A DNA stretch of 6,066 nucleotides. Origin: Kiritimatiellia bacterium (GTDB lineage Bacteria > Verrucomicrobiota > Kiritimatiellia > RFP12 > UBA1067). The notes beneath the pieces were generated by a model that made no database searches, was not told where the DNA came from, and saw only the letters and a program-made list of their open reading frames with translations. Location of the stretch: assembly GCA_017459225.1 (NCBI GenBank), contig JAFUDL010000274.1, positions 1-6,066 on the forward strand, given 5' to 3'. Within the stretch, counting starts at the first letter, position 1, and every line of letters starts with the position of its first letter. Position numbers and translations under genes: made by a program. Below, piece after piece: positions 1 to 5,663 of this stretch.

Positions 1-809
1 CCGCAGGAGCGCGGCGAGACCGACTGGAAGAACGCTATCGCCCCCTTCTCAGCCAGAGAGAACGGCTCAAGCCCGCTCTTCCACTCCATCGCCAGCACAA
101 ATGTGAACATGCCAAGCATGAAAAGGAGCGACCAGAACAGAACCACGCGCGAATGGAGCGTGAGACGCCCGCGCTTCACGAGGTTGCGCCTCCAGAACCG
201 TATGGTGCAGATGTTGTACCCCACGATGAAGCCAAGCCCGCCCACTATCACGAGCGTGCCCATGACCACCAGAACGAAAGGCCTTCCCTGAAACACCGCC
301 AGAGAGCCCGGATCCGGCGAGAACCCGGCGTTGCAGAAGGCCATCACCGCATAGAAGTACGCGCGGAACCACGTGCACGACGGAATCAGCTCGTGAAGCG
401 CCCACATTCCGACTAGCTCTATCACCATCATCGACATGACCACCCACACCACTAGTGCACGCCATCCGTGCACGCCCGAGACGCCGTAGGCGTTCATCAG
501 CGAGAACTCGCTCGAGAGAGACAGTCGCCGCCCCACAAGCACAAGGAAGAACGTGCCCAGCGTCATGATTCCCAAGCATCCCAGCTGCACAAGCGCGAGG
601 AGCACACATTGCCCAACATGGGAAAGGTCTCTTGACACCTCAATCACGCTGAGGCCGGTGATGCACACTGCGGAACATGCGGTGAAAAGCGCGTCCATCG
701 GCTTCATCCACGTGTGGGACGGCGACGAGACGGGCAGCATCAGAAGTATAGTGCCCGCAAGAATCGCCCCCAGAAAGCCGAGCACGATCATGATGCGGGT
801 TTTTCTCAT
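1..809 (-). CDS. ktrB: K+ transporter subunit, KtrB/TrkH family (3' end outside window)
   Basis: This is the membrane pore subunit of a Ktr/Trk-type potassium uptake system, which normally works in the inner membrane with a cytoplasmic nucleotide-binding partner (KtrA/TrkA); no partner is visible here. The 269 complete codons begin MRKTRIMIVLGFLG. They cover three of the four membrane-pore-membrane repeats at least in part. The first pore loop is DALFTACSAVCITGLSV (residues 39-55, filter T51-G52-L53). The second is YAVMAFCNAGFSP (about 153-165, filter around N160-A161-G162). The third begins as FFQSVSPRSCG at the window edge, where family members usually read PRTAGF. Hydrophobic helices surround the loops at about 5-25, 66-91, 117-139, 177-199 and 223-240. 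The ATG at 809 overlaps the tatC stop as ATGA, and GGAG lies 7 nt upstream, so translation is probably coupled to tatC. The choice of KtrB over TrkH rests on the short N-terminus before the first pore loop. Family assignment is firm; the exact symbol is less so. Confidence 0.88.
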   Translation of the reverse strand, partial: MRKTRIMIVLGFLGAILAGTILLMLPVSSPSHTWMKPMDALFTACSAVCITGLSVIEVSRDLSHVGQCVLLALVQLGCLGIMTLGTFFLVLVGRRLSLSSEFSLMNAYGVSGVHGWRALVVWVVMSMMVIELVGMWALHELIPSCTWFRAYFYAVMAFCNAGFSPDPGSLAVFQGRPFVLVVMGTLVIVGGLGFIVGYNICTIRFWRRNLVKRGRLTLHSRVVLFWSLLFMLGMFTFVLAMEWKSGLEPFSLAEKGAIAFFQSVSPRSC

Positions 810-1636
810 TTACCCTCTCCGCCGTCCTTTGACGCCTTCTCGGCGGAATCCTTCTTGCCTTTGGACGCCTCGCCGGAGCATATCTCCTTGAAGCGCACGC
901 CCCAGATGCTCAGCTCATACAGCAGGCATAGCGGCAGAGCCATCAACAGCTGACTCATCGGATCCGGCGGCGTGAGCACCATTCCGAGGAAGAACGCCAG
1001 GACTATCGCGAACCTGCGCCACGCGCGCAGCGACTCGCTTGTGATGATTCCAAGCCAGCCCAGCACGAACAGGAGAAGCGGCACCTGGAACACGAGGCCG
1101 AACGCCAGCACCAGCTTCAGGATGAGCGGCACATAGTTCTCGATCTGCACCTGCGTCACGCTCAGCCCCAGCCAGTGGTTGACCACGTCGAAGAACCTCA
1201 CGACATTCGGCGCGAGCTCCCCGTACGCGAATACGACGCCGATTCCGAAGAGCCCCGCGCCGGCGAGAAGGAAGAAGAGAATCGCCGCCTTCTCCCGCTT
1301 GGTGAGCGCGGGGAACACGAAGCGGAGCACGAAGTACATCACGAACGGGAAGCTCAGGGCGGTGCCGCCCCACATCGCAATGGACATTATCTGGGCGAAG
1401 CCGCCGGTGATGTTCAGGCTCACGATCTCAAGCTTGCCCGCCTTCATCAAAGCCTCGGCGGGAGACTTCAGCCACGTGAGCACGGTGGGGGAGAACACGC
1501 CGACCACGATGCAGCACGCCGTCCACGCGAGCACCGCGTTTATCAGGCAGGCGCGCAGGGCGACGATGTGCTCGAAGAATGGGCGCGGCGGATCGTTGTA
1601 CTCGTCCGGATTCTTCAGTAGAGGACGCATCTTCAT
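806..1636 (-). CDS. tatC: Twin-arginine translocase subunit TatC
   Basis: TatC is the polytopic inner-membrane receptor of the Tat pathway. It binds twin-arginine signal peptides with TatB and recruits TatA to export folded proteins. The 276-aa protein has about six hydrophobic helices (roughly 27-48, 84-106, 117-138, 169-191, 209-221, 228-246). Family landmarks include FVFPALTKREK (106-116, with E115 matching the loop glutamate E103 of E. coli), FGLVFQVP (179-186) and the signature MVLTPPDPMSQ (219-229), whose T222 and Q229 match E. coli T208 and Q215. Two usual glutamates are absent: the N-terminal HLxELR motif reads HIVALR (A26), and FGxxFExP reads FQVP (Q184). A charged Lys/Glu/Ser tail (about 250-276) follows the last helix. 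The start abuts the TAG stop of the tatB-like gene with no gap; AAGGG lies 10 nt upstream. An alternative ATG at codon 3 (1630) is possible. The 3' end overlaps the K+ transporter start. Confidence 0.95.
   Translation of the reverse strand: MKMRPLLKNPDEYNDPPRPFFEHIVALRACLINAVLAWTACCIVVGVFSPTVLTWLKSPAEALMKAGKLEIVSLNITGGFAQIMSIAMWGGTALSFPFVMYFVLRFVFPALTKREKAAILFFLLAGAGLFGIGVVFAYGELAPNVVRFFDVVNHWLGLSVTQVQIENYVPLILKLVLAFGLVFQVPLLLFVLGWLGIITSESLRAWRRFAIVLAFFLGMVLTPPDPMSQLLMALPLCLLYELSIWGVRFKEICSGEASKGKKDSAEKASKDGGEGK
813..820 (-). promoter_or_regulatory. Ribosome binding site of the K+ transporter gene
   Basis: The minus strand reads GGAGAGGG here, inside the last codons of tatC. The GGAG core (817-820) is 7 nt from the ATG at 809. 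It fixes the start at the ATGA overlap with the tatC stop. Confidence 0.7.
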
Positions 1637-2161
1637 CTACTTCTTGCCCTTCTCCCTGTCGGCGGCCGTCGTCACCGTGATTTTGATGGCGTAGGGATCC
1701 TTCTTGGGCTTCGGCGGCTCCGGAGGAGGGGCTGGAGTCTCCTCGGCGGGAGGCTCGGAAGCGGTCTCCTCGGCCGCCGCCTCTTCCGATCCGTCCTGAT
1801 ACTGGGTCTCGTCGTAGTAGTCGTGCCCTGGATAGGGGCTTTCAGGATCGTAATCGTAGGCACTGCCGTTCTCTTCCGGGACATCATCTGAATCGGGCAC
1901 GGTGGAGGGATCATCCTCGGAAGGCGGCGTTGAAGCTGTCGCCTCGTTCGTCGAATCGTCAACGGCCTTGCGGAACTCTTCGTCCATGGAAAGCAGCTGC
2001 CTCTTGAACTCGTCGGCCGCGCGGCGCAGCGTGGACATGATGTTGCCCAGCTTGCGCGCTGCGCTCGGCAGGTTCCGTGGCCCAACGACAATAAGAACGA
2101 CACCGAGCAGAACAAGCCACTCGGTGCCACCCACGGATTCGAAGATGAAAGCAAATGTCAT
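1637..2161 (-). CDS. tatB: TatA/TatB-family translocase subunit, TatB-like, with long acidic tail
   Basis: This is the single-helix partner of TatC in Tat export. The 174-aa protein has a hydrophobic helix at about 13-27 (TEWLVLLGVVLIVVGP) followed by an amphipathic segment (RNLPSAARKLG and onward to about residue 58), the TatA/TatB hallmark. A glutamate in the helix (E14) and a GP hinge (27-28) without the Phe-Gly typical of TatA, the length, and the position directly before tatC all favour TatB. In a two-component system one protein may do both jobs, so the subtype is less certain than the family. Residues 66-156 are low-complexity: Asp/Glu/Ser/Thr-rich, with a Tyr/Asp patch (102-121, six tyrosines) and then a Glu/Pro/Ala stretch ending PEPPKPKK (147-154). 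A more ordered-looking end, DPYAIKITV, follows. No clear Shine-Dalgarno precedes the ATG at 2161, and an in-frame TGA nine bases upstream excludes an earlier start. Translation may therefore be coupled to pal, which ends 22 bp before. Confidence 0.88.
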   Translation of the reverse strand: MTFAFIFESVGGTEWLVLLGVVLIVVGPRNLPSAARKLGNIMSTLRRAADEFKRQLLSMDEEFRKAVDDSTNEATASTPPSEDDPSTVPDSDDVPEENGSAYDYDPESPYPGHDYYDETQYQDGSEEAAAEETASEPPAEETPAPPPEPPKPKKDPYAIKITVTTAADREKGKK

Positions 2162-2183
2162 CTTTGAACGTCAGCCGCCGCAA

Positions 2184-2834
2184 TTACTGCTTCTTCTGGA
2201 ACACGACGAACTCGCCGCGGCGGTTCTTCGACCAGACAGCCTCGCCGGAACCAGTCACGGCGGGCTTCTCCTCGCCGTAGCTTTTGGTCTGCACACGGTC
2301 CGGGGTGATCTCAAGCTGGAGCAGATAATCGCGGATTGCATCGGCGCGCTGCTGCCCAAGAGGAAGGTTGTACTCGTTGGAGCCACGCTCGTCGCAATTG
2401 CCCTCAATGATCACCACGCGGTTCTGATTCTGGCCCAAATGCTGGGCGACTGCCTCGATCTTGGCCATCTCGCCCTGCACGATCTGAGAGGCGTCGAAGC
2501 CAAAGTAAACGGGCGCGAAGTTGACGTCGGTGCAACGCTCGAAGTTGGGATCCTGATCGAAAGGACGTCCAGTGGCCTGATCAAGCGAAGAGACTTCGGC
2601 GTCCTTATCAACGCCATTCGGGTTAACAGCCGCGGCAGGCATAGTGCCCGGGGCCTGGTCGGACGGGACATCAATTCCGTTGATGCCTTTAAGGCTGGGA
2701 TCTTCGCCCGTAGTAGGAATTTCAGCCACGCCGATCTGATCGTTGTCAGTCTCGGGATTGTCGTACTTGCAGCCAACGAGGGCGAATGCGAGCGCCCCGC
2801 AGAGCGTCAGCGCGAACACTGAGGAATACTTCAT
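2184..2834 (-). CDS. pal: Peptidoglycan-associated lipoprotein Pal (OmpA-like domain)
   Basis: Pal is an outer-membrane lipoprotein that holds the membrane to peptidoglycan and works with the Tol system in cell division; no tol genes appear here. The 216-aa precursor has a lipoprotein signal peptide with lipobox LVGC, giving lipidated Cys22. A variable, acidic, probably disordered linker covers about 23-100. The OmpA_C-type domain (about 105-212) contains VYFGFDAS, the Pal signature EGNCDERGSNEYNLPLGQQR (144-163), SYGEEKP (185-191) and NRRGEFV (204-210). D148 and R163 have the 15-residue spacing of the Asp and Arg that bind diaminopimelate in OmpA-like domains. The usual GHCDERG reads GNCDERG. 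C101 and C147 are extra cysteines in the mature protein. The start is fixed by TAAAGGAG 8 nt upstream. It is the first gene of a probable operon with tatB-like, tatC and the K+ transporter, and has its own likely promoter. Confidence 0.93.
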   Translation of the reverse strand: MKYSSVFALTLCGALAFALVGCKYDNPETDNDQIGVAEIPTTGEDPSLKGINGIDVPSDQAPGTMPAAAVNPNGVDKDAEVSSLDQATGRPFDQDPNFERCTDVNFAPVYFGFDASQIVQGEMAKIEAVAQHLGQNQNRVVIIEGNCDERGSNEYNLPLGQQRADAIRDYLLQLEITPDRVQTKSYGEEKPAVTGSGEAVWSKNRRGEFVVFQKKQ

Positions 2835-2842
2835 TTTCTTTT

Positions 2843-2850
2843 CTCCTTTA
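2843..2850 (-). promoter_or_regulatory. Strong ribosome binding site of pal
   Basis: The minus strand reads TAAAGGAG, ending 8 nt before the ATG at 2834. It is the best Shine-Dalgarno match in the window, in line with a high-abundance outer-membrane protein. Confidence 0.8.
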
Positions 2851-2884
2851 GATGAAATTCTTTGTTGTCGAAATGACGCCCATT

Positions 2885-2913
2885 ATCATACAGAATCGGC
2901 GGCGAAAAGGCAA
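2885..2913 (-). promoter_or_regulatory. Predicted sigma70-type promoter of the pal-tat-K+ transporter operon
   Basis: On the minus strand a -35-like TTGCCT (2908-2913) and a -10-like TATGAT (2885-2890, one mismatch to TATAAT) are separated by exactly 17 bp. Transcription would begin near 2878, giving a leader of about 44 nt before pal. An A+T-rich stretch with AAAATTTTAAT lies just upstream of the -35 box (about 2923-2936) and resembles an UP element. This is a consensus match only. Confidence 0.55.
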
Positions 2914-2922
2914 GCGAAAAGG
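2902..2922. repeat. Short direct repeat overlapping the pal -35 region
   Basis: The 9-mer GCGAAAAGG occurs at 2902-2910 and again at 2914-2922, a 12-bp period. One copy overlaps the predicted -35 box. It could be an operator, but so short a repeat may also be chance. Confidence 0.4.
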
Positions 2923-2944
2923 ATTAAAATTTTAATTCGCCTGC
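2905..2944 (-). terminator. Possible weak terminator after the FAD-dependent oxidoreductase gene
   Basis: On the minus strand GCAGGCGAA (2936-2944) can pair with TTCGCTTGC (2910-2918), nine pairs including one G-U, across a 17-nt loop. The loop contains most of the perfect palindrome ATTAAAATTTTAAT (2923-2936). CTTTT follows the stem. The loop is long and the T run short, so termination may be partial or absent. The element overlaps the predicted pal promoter. Confidence 0.3.
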
Positions 2945-2955
2945 GTCAAGTGATG

Positions 2956-5070
2956 TCATCGGCCAAGGGCGGGCACAACGGCGAAGCCATCTGCCACCAC
3001 GTAGCCGGACGACTTGGCGGGCATTATCTTGAGCGTTGCGCCTGGCGCGAGGTCGAACTCGCCCAGCTTCTGCCACATGCCCGTGCCCTGCGCCTGGTCG
3101 ATCGTGAACGCCTTCACCTGTCCGCCGCTCGCGATCTCGCACGCCGTCTTCGATCCCGGTTTCGCGCCCCAGCTGTACGGAACGCGCCCCATCAGCACGT
3201 AGCGCCCTTCCTTCTGCACGGGCAGCGGATAGACAGCGTCCTCTGCGCTCTTCCCGGCGAAGTGTGCGAAGTCGCCCACCTGCTCGCCGTTGGAGTTGTG
3301 GCTCCTGCGCCACCCCTTGCCGAACTTGACGCCCTTCGACTCGTCGTCCACAAAGCGCCAGTTGGACTTGGTTGGATCGGGCGAACCGGGGAATGCGCCA
3401 CCGAGCCTTCTCTGAAGCTTGCGCACGTGGCCGTTGGCGTAGATGCCGCGCGGCGTCTCGCCCAGCTCGCGGCAGAGCGCCGCGGCCTCGCCAGCAGCCA
3501 CGCCTAGCTGCGAGAGCGTGTTGATGACGCGCGGGCCGCCAAGCCCCACATGCGTGCAGCTGAAGCAGCGGCCGGCCATGAAGAGGTTCGCGACGTTGCG
3601 CGAGTAGATGCTGCGATAGGGAATCCAGTAGCGTCCATACTGAGGACCGTAGCACGTGGTGAGAAAGTCCACGCCCTTCTTGTAGTTGTCGTAGTGGAGG
3701 TCGATGCCCCACGAACCGGATGCGATCGCGTCCTCGAAGCGGCGGCGCGCGGTGACGTCCTTCTCGGAGTAAACCCAGTCGCCCATGATGCGGCGCGACT
3801 CGCGCTTGCCCAGGAGGAACGGACACAGGTCCAGCACGCGGTTAGCGTTCTCCGGACGCTTCTTCGCGAGCGAAAACGCGCCGTATATCGCGAGCAGCAG
3901 CCGATCGCGTATTGCCTCGCCGTCGGCGATCATGTCGCGGTGGATGCCGTACTCCCAGTTCCACTCTCCGTTCACCGCCTCGATTCCCTGCGCGTGCGGT
4001 TCTGCCCACGGGGCGGAGAAGCTGACGGGCGCGTTCGCAGCAACGCTCGTCCACATGAGCGACGCGCCAAGCGTGTCGCCGTCCGCCTTCTCCGGGGCGC
4101 GCGCCTCGTCGTACTCGCTCTTCGCCTCGCGGCCCATCTTCCAGTCCGCACCGGCCCAGTAGCCCACCCATCCGTCACCAGTCGCGTCGCAGCAGAGCGG
4201 CGCCTCGAAGCGCACCACGCAGTTGCGCCTCAGGTCAAGTGCCTTCACTGCGGCGATCGTGCCGTCAGCGTTCTTCTCCACTCCGAAGGCGCGCGTGTTC
4301 ACGCGCAGCGCGATGTTCGTCTCGTCCGCCACTATGCGCATGCGCCGCGCATCGCACAACGCGAGGTTGCCGTCGCGGTTCATGAAGCGCCCGCGAAGTT
4401 CGCGCACGAGATCGTAGCGCGCCTCGCCGCCGCTCCACACGCGTATCTCGGAGGAGGCGTTGCCGCCGAGCATGGGACGGTCCTGCACGAGCGCCACTTT
4501 GATTCCCCTTCGCGCCGCCGCCACGGCCGCGCACGTTCCCGGCAGACCACCGCCCACCACCACGAACTCGGCCTTCACCGTCTCCGCCACGGGCTGCGTC
4601 TCAGGGGATAACGGCCCGCTCGGCGGCGTTGCTTCCTGCGTCAGCACCACGCCGGCGCAGCGCCCGTCGAAGCCGTTGAGGTCCGAGAGGCGCACCTCTA
4701 CCTCGCCCTTCTCCAGCCGCACCGCGCCGCCGCACTCCCAGGTCCAATCCGACTTCCCCCTGCCGAAGACAACAGGCAGTGTGCTAGCGCCAACCGACAC
4801 CTTGAATGAACCCGCACCGTCAACCCATCTGCGCGTGCGCACCCATACGCGCCACTCGCCTGACTCCGGCACGTCAATGCGCGCGGTCGCGTCCAACACG
4901 CGCACGCCAAGGCCATGCGCAATCAGATACGGCGAGCCCATCACGTCCATGAACTGCGAGTCGAGCGACCATCCGCCCGGCTCGAAGCACTGCGGATATA
5001 CGTCCACGCGCGACGCCTCGCACGCAAACGCGCACGCAGCCACAATCAGGGTAACGATGCTTCTCTTCAT
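2956..5070 (-). CDS. Exported FAD-dependent oxidoreductase (FAD_oxidored family)
   Basis: This predicted secreted flavoprotein oxidoreductase has an unknown substrate. Relatives are common in polymer-degrading PVC and Bacteroidota genomes and are sometimes annotated as putative xanthan lyases. The 704-aa precursor starts with an export signal (MKRSIVTLIV, then Ala/Cys-rich to about 19). Residues about 21-145 look like a beta-sandwich module. The FAD-binding Rossmann core begins AEFVVVGGGLPGTCAA (167-182, GxGxxG-type loop 173-178), then VALVQDRPMLGGNASSEIRVW (within 192-212). Further family blocks are CDATGDGWVG (294-303), GADWKMGREAKSE (307-319), ESRRIMGDW (424-432) and NLFMAGRCFSCTHVGLGGPR (495-514). 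The region from about 585 to 704 (with FTIDQAQGTGMWQKLGEF and YVVADGFAVVP) resembles the golvesin/xanthan-lyase-type C-terminal beta domain. The start is supported by AAAGGAAG 7 nt upstream. It lies 15 bp after the NusG-family gene, so the two are probably cotranscribed. No twin-arginine pair is present, only K2-R3; the export route is open. Confidence 0.88.
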   Translation of the reverse strand: MKRSIVTLIVAACAFACEASRVDVYPQCFEPGGWSLDSQFMDVMGSPYLIAHGLGVRVLDATARIDVPESGEWRVWVRTRRWVDGAGSFKVSVGASTLPVVFGRGKSDWTWECGGAVRLEKGEVEVRLSDLNGFDGRCAGVVLTQEATPPSGPLSPETQPVAETVKAEFVVVGGGLPGTCAAVAAARRGIKVALVQDRPMLGGNASSEIRVWSGGEARYDLVRELRGRFMNRDGNLALCDARRMRIVADETNIALRVNTRAFGVEKNADGTIAAVKALDLRRNCVVRFEAPLCCDATGDGWVGYWAGADWKMGREAKSEYDEARAPEKADGDTLGASLMWTSVAANAPVSFSAPWAEPHAQGIEAVNGEWNWEYGIHRDMIADGEAIRDRLLLAIYGAFSLAKKRPENANRVLDLCPFLLGKRESRRIMGDWVYSEKDVTARRRFEDAIASGSWGIDLHYDNYKKGVDFLTTCYGPQYGRYWIPYRSIYSRNVANLFMAGRCFSCTHVGLGGPRVINTLSQLGVAAGEAAALCRELGETPRGIYANGHVRKLQRRLGGAFPGSPDPTKSNWRFVDDESKGVKFGKGWRRSHNSNGEQVGDFAHFAGKSAEDAVYPLPVQKEGRYVLMGRVPYSWGAKPGSKTACEIASGGQVKAFTIDQAQGTGMWQKLGEFDLAPGATLKIMPAKSSGYVVADGFAVVPALGR

Positions 5071-5076
5071 ATGGTG

Positions 5077-5085
5077 CTTCCTTTC
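5077..5085 (-). promoter_or_regulatory. Ribosome binding site of the FAD-dependent oxidoreductase gene
   Basis: The minus strand reads GAAAGGAAG directly after the stop of the NusG-family gene. The AGGA core is 8 nt from the ATG at 5070, which settles the start and leaves no room for a separate promoter. Confidence 0.7.
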
Positions 5086-5586
5086 TCACTTCTTCTCATC
5101 GTCGAACGGCTCGCAGTCGATGATCGAAATCGAGGTCTCCACTGCCTGGCCGAGGATGTCCACGTTGAGCACAATCGTGGCCTTGGAGCCTTCGCGGCGC
5201 ACGTATCCTTCAACGCCTCTAAACGGACCGCTCACCACCTTCACATGGTCCCCGGCCTTGAACGTGGCCGTGGGCATCAGCGCAGGCGTAAGGCGCGATG
5301 CCCTGTTTATCTGGCGCAGCTGGTGCACCACCTCGCGCGGACGCGGCACCGGTATCGTGCGCACGATCATGTTTGTGCGCAGCATCTTGACGCGCTCCGC
5401 CGGATCCAGGCGCGTGAACACATATCCAGGGAAGAGCGGCATCTCCGTGCGCACCTTGCGCCGCTGCACCTTGCGCACCTTCGTGTACGTTGGCAGATAG
5501 CGGGGGTACTTGTAGATCTCAAGCCACATCATCACCTTCTTCTCGGTGCGCGGCTTAACGTGCAGTACCAGCCAGTCCCGTGCCAT
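5086..5586 (-). CDS. NusG-family transcription elongation/antitermination factor (probable specialised paralogue)
   Basis: NusG-family proteins bind the RNA polymerase clamp through an NGN domain; specialised members (RfaH, LoaP, UpxY) suppress termination in particular operons. The 166-aa protein has the NGN domain at about 3-95, with WLVLHVKPRTEKK near the start and the hallmark PLFPGYVF (50-57). A KOW domain follows at about 109-161 (FKAGDHVKVVSGPFRGVEGYV). It is somewhat shorter than typical housekeeping NusG and close to RfaH in length. It does not sit in the usual secE-nusG-rplK setting: it follows ilvC and precedes an exported oxidoreductase by 15 bp. Context therefore suggests a locus-specific paralogue, which is inference; a relocated housekeeping nusG cannot be excluded from this window. 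GGGAG lies 10 nt before the ATG. The gene starts only 18 nt beyond a strong terminator hairpin, so its expression may depend on read-through. Confidence 0.87.
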   Translation of the reverse strand: MARDWLVLHVKPRTEKKVMMWLEIYKYPRYLPTYTKVRKVQRRKVRTEMPLFPGYVFTRLDPAERVKMLRTNMIVRTIPVPRPREVVHQLRQINRASRLTPALMPTATFKAGDHVKVVSGPFRGVEGYVRREGSKATIVLNVDILGQAVETSISIIDCEPFDDEKK

Positions 5587-5604
5587 ATCGTTTGCTCTCC
5601 CTAC

Positions 5605-5635
5605 AAAAGACGCCGCCCCGGCCGGGGCGGCGTCT
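5605..5635 (-). terminator. Intrinsic terminator after ilvC (28-bp perfect palindrome)
   Basis: Positions 5608-5635 form a perfect palindrome, AGACGCCGCCCC then GGCC then GGGGCGGCGTCT, giving a 12-bp, very GC-rich stem with a GGCC tetraloop. On the minus strand the hairpin ends in TTTT (5605-5608). On the plus strand no T run follows, so it acts on minus-strand transcripts. It should end ilvC transcription, yet it sits just 18 bp before the NusG-family gene, for which no separate promoter is evident in the gap. Confidence 0.78.
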
Positions 5636-5643
5636 CTCTAGCG

Positions 5644-5663
5644 GACGCGCCGCCTGACGCGTC
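5644..5663 (-). other. Inverted repeat overlapping the ilvC stop codon
   Basis: GACGCG (5644-5649) and CGCGTC (5658-5663) are exact inverted repeats around an 8-nt loop. Part of the loop and stem (5648-5654, GGCGGCG on the minus strand) is also complementary to 5626-5632, an arm of the downstream terminator. The segments could therefore form mutually exclusive RNA hairpins. In GC-rich DNA this can arise by chance. Confidence 0.4.

Noticed and set aside
1902..2822. Plus-strand open frame of about 306 codons
   Set aside because: It lies opposite pal and the tatB-like gene, whose proteins show clear family motifs. The plus-strand translation has none, and long antisense frames are expected in GC-rich codon usage.
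3550..4611. Plus-strand open frame of about 353 codons
   Set aside because: It is antisense to the FAD-dependent oxidoreductase core. Its Arg/Ala/His-rich composition is typical of a shadow frame and no domain is recognisable.
2956..5070. Annotation of the oxidoreductase as a xanthan lyase
   Set aside because: The visible motifs are those of an FAD-binding oxidoreductase. No polysaccharide-lyase motif is seen, and the name is a legacy label for related proteins.
4460..5500. Plus-strand open frame of about 346 codons
   Set aside because: It spans the antisense of two recognised genes and the gap between them, with no domain and a Ser/Thr/Arg-rich shadow composition.
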